Shown here: piece by piece, positions 55,205 through 62,064 of the stretch
How positions within the stretch are numbered: the first letter of the stretch is position 1
How the letters are laid out: each line of letters starts with the position of its first letter
Assembly (NCBI GenBank): GCA_022783865.1
Contig: JALFYY010000024.1
Location: 1 to 64,000, forward strand
DNA: 64,000 bases
Source of the DNA: Bacteroidales bacterium
GTDB taxonomy: Bacteria > Bacteroidota > Bacteroidia > Bacteroidales > Paludibacteraceae
Reading direction: 5' to 3'
Translations under genes and position numbers: made by a program
Notes under the pieces: generated by a model
The model's input: the letters and a program-made list of their open reading frames with translations, nothing else
Told to the model about the DNA's origin: nothing
Databases searched by the model: none

Positions 55205-58200
55205 TTATTTAGTTTGCACTTTCTGTCCCAACACATCGTAGCGTTCGCCGTCACGAATAATAATGACACGCTGATTTTCTATCACTTTTTTCGGCAGCGG
55301 TGCTTGCTCTTCGTAAACTTCCGGCACGAAACCGCAAGTAGTGAGCCATACACCCGAAGGCAATTGCACATTCACTTGGTATTCTGCCGTGAGATCGAGT
55401 TTCTCCTCGGCATAGTAGTACGATTTGGTTGCACCCGATATCGGTTCACCGTTTTTGAGCCATTGATATGCCGTGAAAGTATATCCGCCATTATAGTCAG
55501 GACCTTTCACTGAAAGCACATCGTCCCAACGCTGGAAGAGCAAATCGGAAGAGAAGTGCAACGGCAGTTCTACCTCCAACACCCAATCGCCACAACGCGG
55601 CAAGAAATTGTGCAACAGAAGTTGGGCATGATAGCGGTTGGGCTGTAAGCCTGCCGGTATAGGGATTCTGACTACCGGATTGTCATTGTTAATGGGTTGC
55701 AGCAGTATATCCGTGCACCCTGCCACATGCGCTTCGTCGTCATAAAGCAAAGAGTAGTTAGTCAGAATGCCGGAATCCAATACCAACGGCACTATCCACT
55801 CGGCATCACCTTGGCAAACAAAGTTCACTTCACCCAATACTCCACCCAAGCACTCGAAGCCCATTGTATCGGAGCGCAAAACGGAGCAACCGAAATCGTT
55901 GAAAAACTCGAAATCGAATATACCGCCATTGAAGCCAGTAAGGTAAGTTTCGGAAGCATCGTAACGTTCGCCGTTGAGATAGAAATAGTCGTAGCCCGTT
56001 CCACCCAAGGTGACAGAACCTGTACCCAATTCGTTTTCCGGCTCTTTTACAACAATCGTCGGCAAAATGGAATCCTGCATATTGACATGTATCCAAATAG
56101 TGGAATCGCAACCATACTGATTGCGCCGGAAACGTACGAAATCACCGGATGAGGTATGTTTATAGCATTCTCCGTCGATGCACAAAGGTTCTTCGGCACA
56201 GACGGTAGTATCTTTCAAAACGGTTTTATCCACAGGGTTTACTTTCAAACGAAGGGTAATAACACTGTCGCAACCCGCAAAGCTTACCAACGAATCGCTG
56301 TACGAACCCTGCTGAGCAGCATAGTATTTGCCAAACTGCACATAACTTCCATCGCATATCGTGCTGTCCACAAACTGTTCGGTATCACCTATCTTCGGGA
56401 CTGTGATATAAATCGTTGTATCCTTATCGCAAGCACCATTTGCAATCATTGCACGCAAGGTAACAGGGAAAGTACCACCCGTTTGCGGGAATGGATAAAC
56501 GGGATTTACATCTCCACTCGTTTCTCCGTTCGGGAAAATCCATTCGTATTCTTCGCAACGCTCTTCGTAGTGATGCACCGTATCGTTGTTGAACACGGTC
56601 ATCACGTGACTTTTGTTGATAAAAACGACTCTATTCTCACAATTCGACGGCTGATACTTATAGTTGAATTCCGCAATCGGGAAACGAGGATAGATTTGCG
56701 AATAGAGATTAAAATCGCACTCTTCGTTTTCCAGATAAATCAGACGGCACCGATAAGTGGTTGTATCCGAGGGCTCCACTTCCAGGCGTTTGCTATCCGA
56801 TACTTTCTCGCCATACTTGTTGTACCACTCATAGCGGAAACCTTCAGGGGCTTCCACTGCAAGCGACGATTCGTTACCACAACTTGTGCCATATAGTTTG
56901 GCAGCTGCACAGCCCAATGTAAAATAAGCATAACCGAAGTGACCTGACCATCCACAATCAACAGTAGTCAATCTGATAGTAAGTACATCTCCTGTCTTCA
57001 CCCCCTGTTCTGCCAAGTTCAGACCGATGGTAGTCCATTCTTTCCAAGAAATAGGATAGGCATACCCCGGTACGTTATGGCATGCGTGCCAGCCACCGTC
57101 TTGTCGGTTGGCATCTGCATAGAAATCAGCAGCACCACAAGTAGGTGAAAGCAAATCGCCATATTCATCTAAAATCTCCAACTTAAAACGAGGTTGAATT
57201 TTTTCATCGTGATTCGGGTCCTCCAACACGATAGCATATTTTAGCAACAAGATGGCAGCATTCTCTATATCCGCCACATATCGATACTCTATGCACTCAC
57301 CTTCCGCACCATTATTCCAGTTTCCCAAGCGCACACTCGCCAATTCACCTTCCGGCACAAGCGGCAACTGATTGCATGTACGCTTGTCGTAAACATCAGG
57401 TTCCCAATTGACTGTATGGCGATAGTATTTTTCATTTATACCAGTATCAACAACCGCTACCGTTGTACGGGGATCCGAGAAAGTACCTGTATAGCACGTT
57501 ACATTTTCAGCATCGTGCAAATCTACATAGTTGATACAATGTTTTTCCGGGCAGAACAATGTGAACGAATGCTGATAAGTATAAGCACTGGTATCCACAT
57601 CGTTGCAAATACCCCGTACTCGGAAATCGTACAACCCCTCTTCTGCATTCTCAATATAGCAAGACTCTTTGTTGTAGGTAGTAGGAGCCGACCAAGCCCG
57701 TCCACGACGACGATACTGGAAACTATATTTCTCACTCGTACCTACCCACTCCACCAAAATAGAGTCACACGACACAGCAGTCGCCGTAATTGATTTGGGT
57801 TTTGCACAATTGGCAGAACAAATTTGCACATTATCGATACAAGCACCCAAAGGGTTTACAATGGTAGTATCTTGGTTAGAAGAAGCCCAAACAAAAAACA
57901 AACGGTAAGTAGTTTTGCCATTCGAACTAACCCGTACTGAACTATTTTTCCAACTGCCACTTCCACTCAATGCGCCTAAATCTTTGCACCAACCAACAAT
58001 TGCATCCGGAATATTAGCAGAAGTATTGTCCGCATTCATCAGGTTTGATACGCCCGATGTCCAAGCAATACCCACTTTTAAGAATGCATTAGAATTTCCC
58101 ATACATGCCCAATCGAAAGAAACTTCGTATTGTCCGGCAGGTATCGTAAAATCACGGTAGGCATACTGCACGTTCTTTGCCACTCCAAAAGCAGCATTTG

Positions 58201-58453
58201 CGCCACCATCGGAGGAGATATACAAACTTCGCCTGCCTTCGTTATGAACAGCATCACCCACTACCCATTTGTCGGGACATTGATCAGCCAACGGACCGGG
58301 ATTCAACACCCATTCCGACAACTCCACAGCATCCGACTCCTCGAAGCCCAAAAAATAGGGAGCGGAAACGCCCGATTGCGCATAAGTATTCTGAGTGAAA
58401 AATCCTAAGCAGACTAACAGACACAGATATGTAACAATTCTCTTCATTAGCAT
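55205..58453 (-). CDS. multidomain exported protein, first gene of surface operon
   Basis: This 1,082-aa exported protein has a signal peptide ending near TYAQ, a jelly-roll (GFEESDAVELSEWVLNP), an Fn3-like domain, a second jelly-roll, a PKD-like domain (EYEWIFPNGETSG), Cys-rich repeats beginning near residue 694 (TICDGSYVQFGKYY, then AGCDSVITLRLKV), and an Ig-like NGGYTFTAYQWLKNGEPISG near the end. The last residues (RVIIIRDGERYDVLGQKV) resemble the short C-terminal signature found on other Bacteroidales secreted proteins. The order of domains matches the 1,026-aa paralog. ATG at 58447 (MKR) is an alternative start. Function is unknown; a surface or matrix protein is likely. Confidence 0.83.
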   Translation of the reverse strand: MLMKRIVTYLCLLVCLGFFTQNTYAQSGVSAPYFLGFEESDAVELSEWVLNPGPLADQCPDKWVVGDAVHNEGRRSLYISSDGGANAAFGVAKNVQYAYRDFTIPAGQYEVSFDWACMGNSNAFLKVGIAWTSGVSNLMNADNTSANIPDAIVGWCKDLGALSGSGSWKNSSVRVSSNGKTTYRLFFVWASSNQDTTIVNPLGACIDNVQICSANCAKPKSITATAVSCDSILVEWVGTSEKYSFQYRRRGRAWSAPTTYNKESCYIENAEEGLYDFRVRGICNDVDTSAYTYQHSFTLFCPEKHCINYVDLHDAENVTCYTGTFSDPRTTVAVVDTGINEKYYRHTVNWEPDVYDKRTCNQLPLVPEGELASVRLGNWNNGAEGECIEYRYVADIENAAILLLKYAIVLEDPNHDEKIQPRFKLEILDEYGDLLSPTCGAADFYADANRQDGGWHACHNVPGYAYPISWKEWTTIGLNLAEQGVKTGDVLTIRLTTVDCGWSGHFGYAYFTLGCAAAKLYGTSCGNESSLAVEAPEGFRYEWYNKYGEKVSDSKRLEVEPSDTTTYRCRLIYLENEECDFNLYSQIYPRFPIAEFNYKYQPSNCENRVVFINKSHVMTVFNNDTVHHYEERCEEYEWIFPNGETSGDVNPVYPFPQTGGTFPVTLRAMIANGACDKDTTIYITVPKIGDTEQFVDSTICDGSYVQFGKYYAAQQGSYSDSLVSFAGCDSVITLRLKVNPVDKTVLKDTTVCAEEPLCIDGECYKHTSSGDFVRFRRNQYGCDSTIWIHVNMQDSILPTIVVKEPENELGTGSVTLGGTGYDYFYLNGERYDASETYLTGFNGGIFDFEFFNDFGCSVLRSDTMGFECLGGVLGEVNFVCQGDAEWIVPLVLDSGILTNYSLLYDDEAHVAGCTDILLQPINNDNPVVRIPIPAGLQPNRYHAQLLLHNFLPRCGDWVLEVELPLHFSSDLLFQRWDDVLSVKGPDYNGGYTFTAYQWLKNGEPISGATKSYYYAEEKLDLTAEYQVNVQLPSGVWLTTCGFVPEVYEEQAPLPKKVIENQRVIIIRDGERYDVLGQKVQTK

Positions 58454-58594
58454 AGTAATTTAATTGTTTCAAAACAAATCTTTTAATACCCGTACCCTCG
58501 CTATCATGTTGCCTAATCCCAGACAAGAACACCACAACATCAATTGCACCGGCACTTTTTGTACACTTGTTCGCTTTTACGCCAAAAATAAGGG

Positions 58595-58625
58595 CAAAGG
58601 TACACTTTTTCATCGGTACTCGCAA
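58595..58625 (-). promoter_or_regulatory. promoter of five-gene surface operon
   Basis: Minus-strand TTG (58625-58623), 20 nt, TACCTTTG (58602-58595). The leader to the start at 58453 is about 135 nt. Confidence 0.78.
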
Positions 58626-58780
58626 CATTTTGACAGAAAAAAAGTGATTTTTCTTACAATTTTGTCTATCAATATTCATCCTATTCAATTCCCCATAGTC
58701 AGGTATTCAACAAAACACCACTGACTATTAACACTTTAACCTATCTTAATATGCCCTGTTTTCGGAACAATAGTTTTACA

Positions 58781-58810
58781 GCAGACCATCAGCAGACCTT
58801 GCGCACCCCT
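58781..58810. repeat. dispersed 30-bp repeat, copy 2
   Basis: Matches 34921-34950 at 28 of 30 positions. Confidence 0.8.
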
Positions 58811-58833
58811 ACGATAGCGGGCAGAGACCTAAT

Positions 58834-58873
58834 TGAGGAGTTGAAGAGATGAGGAGATGAAGAGATGAGGGGT
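58834..58873. repeat. 8-bp tandem repeat, 5 units, reversed orientation
   Basis: Units tgaggagt, tgaagaga, tgaggaga, tgaagaga and tgaggggt at exact 8-bp spacing are the reverse complement of the actcctca units elsewhere. Confidence 0.85.
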
Positions 58874-58963
58874 TGTTTCATAGTTTAGGTATATTGGTTA
58901 ATCATATTATTAGTTTGCGGAAACTTACCAAGCATACGCCGGGCGTGTCTCGCACACCTTTCA

Positions 58964-58983
58964 GACGATTGGCACATCGTCTC
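58964..58983. repeat. dispersed inverted repeat, variant copy
   Basis: AGACGAT...ATCGTCT followed by CTACA; the centre (tggcac) differs from the other two copies. Confidence 0.7.
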
Positions 58984-59100
58984 TACAAGCCCCCTTATTA
59001 TCCTTCGCCATTTGACTCTGCTTCGGTTTCCAGGATTCGCTGCCAAAACGACAACACATACCCCATAAAACGGGCTTTTGCGCAGAAATGTTTCCGTATG

Positions 59101-59131
59101 CAAATATACTACAAGAAAACGCCTTTGTCAA
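59101..59131 (-). promoter_or_regulatory. orphan promoter
   Basis: Minus-strand TTG (59131-59129), 20 nt, TATATTTG (59108-59101). It points into a gene-free region, so it may make a small RNA or be inactive. Confidence 0.5.
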
Positions 59132-59377
59132 TACCAAATATTAAGAAAAAGTTTACGTTTGTTAAGATTCGGAAAAATGCATTTTTATCACATTTTCATA
59201 TATTTTTTGACTCCACCAAATTCAGAATAGCACTTTTGTCGATTTCCACCAAATTTGACTTATAAATGCTCTATATAAGCAGGAGTCCCCCCCTCAGACA
59301 GCGGACGGATTCCTGATTGAGGAACCAAGAAATGGAAGAACTGAAAAATGTATAACTAAATACAATAGGCATACAAC

Positions 59378-59412
59378 AAACAAGAGTTACCGATTTGGTA
59401 ACTCTTGTTTTT
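59378..59412 (-). terminator. terminator of tRNA-Phe
   Basis: AAACAAGAGTTACC (59378-59391) pairs perfectly over 14 bp with GGTAACTCTTGTTT (59397-59410) across a 5-nt loop. It lies directly past the 3' end of the tRNA, and T-rich ends occur on both strands. Confidence 0.82.
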
Positions 59413-59413
59413 G

Positions 59414-59486
59414 TGGTGCCAACGGGAATCGAACCAGTGACACAAGGATTTTCAGTCCTTTGCTCTACCAACTGAGCTATGGCACC
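59414..59486 (-). tRNA. tRNA-Phe (GAA)
   Basis: This 73-nt tRNA folds with a 7-bp acceptor stem (GGTGCCA with TGGCACC) and discriminator A. The D arm is GCTC...GAGC, the anticodon stem-loop is GGACTGAAAATCC with anticodon GAA, and the T loop contains GGTTCGATTCC. CCA is not encoded. A promoter and a terminator flank it, so it is transcribed alone. Confidence 0.97.
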
Positions 59487-59522
59487 ATCGTGCTTCGTTT
59501 GCCATTCGGCGGAAAAGCGGTG

Positions 59523-59553
59523 CAAAAGTACTACCTTTTTTTGAATCTCGCAA
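59523..59553 (-). promoter_or_regulatory. promoter of tRNA-Phe
   Basis: Minus-strand TTG (59553-59551), 20 nt, TACTTTTG (59530-59523). The start is near 59516, 30 nt before the tRNA. Confidence 0.78.
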
Positions 59554-59640
59554 GAGGTAGCAAGTTTTTTTTCGAAAAAAGTTGCTATCCGTTGCCTGTT
59601 TGCTCCGATTTGTTCCGGGAAACGCAAAATTTCACCCCTC

Positions 59641-59684
59641 TATGCTATCGCTATCCCTAAAGTATCCATAAAGTATCCCTAAAG
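59641..59684. repeat. 11-bp tandem repeat, 3-4 units
   Basis: Units tatccctaaag, tatccataaag and tatccctaaag begin at 59652, 59663 and 59674, after a related tatgctatcgc. Its end, read in reverse, resembles 93-110 at the other end of the window. Confidence 0.85.
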
Positions 59685-59758
59685 GAAAACACAGGAGAAA
59701 CTAACGAGATGAAAGCATGGAGACAGTTGCAAGGTATCCATCGAAAAAGCAGAAGATA

Positions 59759-59824
59759 TATAGAAAGCCTATGCAAAGCCCATACAAGTCCCATAGTGCT
59801 ACGGGGATGCTACGGTATGCTATG
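59759..59824. repeat. 11-bp tandem repeat, 5-6 diverged units
   Basis: Units tatagaaagcc, tatgcaaagcc, catacaagtcc, catagtgctac and ggggatgctac at 11-bp steps. The sequence drifts along the array while the step stays fixed. Confidence 0.75.
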
Positions 59825-59960
59825 GGACTTGGTTGCTCTTTGATACATCGCTCTATGCATATTATGCACTAACAGTTCATTACAAGTCGGAAAACAGTTT
59901 GGCACATTATTTGGATTATCTTTATCATTAAAAACATATAAACCCTAACACTTTACTATT

Positions 59961-60560
59961 ATGAAAACACACCCCACAAACGGCAAATTCGTATTGCCAG
60001 TTCTCAGTTATGCTCCCGATGCATTGGCACCCGTTATCAGCGCAGAAACCATCGGTTATCACTATGGCAAACACCTGCAAACGTACATCAACAACCTGAA
60101 TGCCGCCCTGCCGGGCAGCAAGTACGAGGGAATGGCATTGGAAGAAATCGTGACAGACAGCGAAGGCGGCGTATATAACAACGCCGGACAAACGCTCAAT
60201 CATACTCTTTATTTCCTGCAGTTCCGCTCACCCAAAGCAGACAACCGCCCTACCGGACGTATCGGCAAAGCCATTGACGAACAATTCGGTTCGTTTGCAG
60301 CCTTCCAAGAAGCCTTTGTCAAAGCAGGCACTACCCTGTTCGGTTCGGGTTGGGTGTGGCTCTCTGCAGACAAAGACGGGCAACTCGTCATCACACAAGA
60401 AAAAAATGCCGATAACCCCATTTGCAAAGGTCTGCGCCCGCTACTCACTTTCGATGTTTGGGAACACGCCTATTACATTGATTACCAAAACCGCCGTCAG
60501 GACCATCTGAACGCCTTGTGGCAGATAGTGGATTGGGAGGTGATCGAACAAAGGATGTAG
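59961..60560 (+). CDS. sodB: Fe/Mn superoxide dismutase
   Basis: This 199-aa enzyme converts superoxide to hydrogen peroxide and oxygen in the cytoplasm. The metal ligands are visible: His34 (GYHYGKHLQTY), His81 (LNHTLYFLQF), Asp165 and His169 (FDVWEHAYYIDY). FGSGWVWLSADKDG is the usual central block. Fe and Mn forms share these residues, so metal use cannot be decided here; members in anaerobic Bacteroidales are often cambialistic. It is a single gene with array-rich flanks. Confidence 0.95.
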   Translation: MKTHPTNGKFVLPVLSYAPDALAPVISAETIGYHYGKHLQTYINNLNAALPGSKYEGMALEEIVTDSEGGVYNNAGQTLNHTLYFLQFRSPKADNRPTGRIGKAIDEQFGSFAAFQEAFVKAGTTLFGSGWVWLSADKDGQLVITQEKNADNPICKGLRPLLTFDVWEHAYYIDYQNRRQDHLNALWQIVDWEVIEQRM

Positions 60561-60561
60561 T

Positions 60562-60685
60562 AATTGACGATTGGACGATTTACAATTTACGATTGGTTCT
60601 CCGTCAATCCGTATAATATTGTATAATTGATTATTAACGGTTCGTTAACAGCCATTAACGGACCGTTAATAGCATTATCGGGCAG
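60562..60685. repeat. composite repeat, copy 2
   Basis: A 7-8-bp ACGATT part (60566-60597) is joined through GGTTCTCC to 10-11-bp units with TTAA at 60634, 60645, 60655 and 60666. The order of parts is the same as at 38471-38558. It begins one base after the sod stop codon. Confidence 0.7.
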
Positions 60686-60787
60686 CGAGGGCTCAACCGC
60701 CTACGTAGCGACAAACATTATCAAATGAATCAGACGGGGCACGACACGGCTCTACACGGAACTATCGGATACGAAAGACGAGCTACA

Positions 60788-60807
60788 AGACGATGTACAC
60801 ATCGTCT
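60788..60807. repeat. dispersed inverted repeat, copy 2
   Basis: Identical to 35610-35629, including the following CTACA. Confidence 0.85.
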
Positions 60808-60839
60808 CTACACACTATAGCATATTATTTCTGAATCAT

Positions 60840-61970
60840 TTAGAAGCGCCCGACCAGTTCGATGACCAGCTTGTCCTGCTCATCGGGTGAAGCAACCGAC
60901 CAGTCAGAGTAAAAGTACTTCTCGTAATTGATGCGCAATTCCGCCAATACGGGTTTGGCAATCGAAAGCGTGATGCCCGCAGTAAGGCGTTGGCGTGCAT
61001 AGTCGGTAATCTCATATACCTTTTGCTCATCGATGAGCGTGTATTGCCCGCGATTGTTGTTGCTCATCATGTCGTAGCGAAGACCAAAGCGGATTTTATG
61101 GAAGACTTTGGGCAAAAGCAGGTCGTAAGCGACAAAGGCGTTAGCCCCATAGGAAGGTGCGAATTGGTTTTTGTCATAGATTTTATACAACCCTTCGGCT
61201 TCGAGATGCACGCCATAGAAATCAGCTATCATGCCTATGTCGAAGAGGTTCATGCGCAGTTCGGCGGGTTGGATGGATTGCCAGTTCAGACTGAACGAGA
61301 AATACTTTACGGGCGTCATTGTGAAACGTGCGGAATAGTCCATGTGCTTTTGCCATTCCGTCTGTGCCGTCAAACCGGAGCCGTTGAAAACTCCTGCCGA
61401 TATTTCCATTGGAAACCAAGCTTTTGCATCGTAGGCAACGGTGAAGCCGACATCACGGAATCCGCTGACCTGTTTGGTGATAAAGGAACGGTTGGCAAAG
61501 TACAGAAGATGCGGCGAACGCAGGTTGTCGGTAGAAAAAGGCACTTTCATCTGTCCCAACGTAAGCGCCAATCCTTTCACGGGAAAGACACGCACATAAG
61601 CATCGAGCATTTTGATAGTACCACGGTCGGACAAGTCGATTTCCGCCTTGTACGCCACGATGGGATGCACATTGCCCGTAATGGAAAGACGTGCATTCCG
61701 CACTTGGAAACGGCTTTCGTTGAGTTGGGGACAATACTCGTATTTGGCACGGATAGTACCATGGATTTCGGGAATATAATCAAGCCCTTCCATTTTTTTC
61801 TTCTCCAGCGGCTTGCCTTCTTCATCGATTTCATGATCACCGGAAAAGAAACGCTTTGCCACCTGTTGCCCGATTGAAAGTGTATCTGTTGCAGTTGCTG
61901 CTTTGTCTTGCGCAGCAACAAAAGCAACCATCATCACAGAAAGCAACAAAGAAGAAATAGTTCGTTTCAT
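60840..61970 (-). CDS. phosphate-selective porin-type outer-membrane protein
   Basis: This protein of about 376 aa has a signal peptide ending in VAAQ and a porin O/P-type (OprP family) barrel with RNARLSITGNVHPIVAYKAE and LGQMKVPFSTDNLRS. It ends in Phe, as barrel proteins often do (VIELVGRF). The family is often annotated as polyphosphate- or phosphate-selective, but in Bacteroidetes the substrate is unproven. ATG at 61970 is chosen; the in-frame ATG at 61982 is also possible. A clear promoter lies 33 nt or more upstream. Confidence 0.85.
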   Translation of the reverse strand: MKRTISSLLLSVMMVAFVAAQDKAATATDTLSIGQQVAKRFFSGDHEIDEEGKPLEKKKMEGLDYIPEIHGTIRAKYEYCPQLNESRFQVRNARLSITGNVHPIVAYKAEIDLSDRGTIKMLDAYVRVFPVKGLALTLGQMKVPFSTDNLRSPHLLYFANRSFITKQVSGFRDVGFTVAYDAKAWFPMEISAGVFNGSGLTAQTEWQKHMDYSARFTMTPVKYFSFSLNWQSIQPAELRMNLFDIGMIADFYGVHLEAEGLYKIYDKNQFAPSYGANAFVAYDLLLPKVFHKIRFGLRYDMMSNNNRGQYTLIDEQKVYEITDYARQRLTAGITLSIAKPVLAELRINYEKYFYSDWSVASPDEQDKLVIELVGRF

Positions 61971-62002
61971 ATAATCCGCCATAGTATTCCGTAAATTCCG
62001 TA

Positions 62003-62034
62003 CAAAGGTAGTGATTAGTTTTCAGTTACGCAAA
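62003..62034 (-). promoter_or_regulatory. promoter of porin gene
   Basis: Minus-strand TTTG (62034-62031), 20 nt, TACCTTTG (62010-62003). The start lies near 61996. Confidence 0.75.
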
Positions 62035-62064
62035 TATATTGACTAACGGGACACAATACAAAGC

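Larger units (their letters stand above)
58626..59413. other. gene-free interval with repeats and orphan promoter
   Basis: No supported gene. It contains the second copy of the 30-bp dispersed repeat, a reversed 8-bp array, an inverted-repeat variant and a well-formed minus-strand promoter with no gene behind it. Confidence 0.5.
59554..59960. other. sod upstream interval
   Basis: No gene is seen between the tRNA promoter and sod. It carries two 11-bp arrays. A TATCTTTA at 59917-59924 is a weak -7 candidate for sod; its nearest TTTG (59898-59901) gives only 15 nt spacing. Confidence 0.45.

Noticed and set aside
58873..59265. 130-codon plus-strand frame upstream of the surface operon
   Set aside because: No promoter, start context or domain; it includes an inverted repeat and the orphan promoter region.
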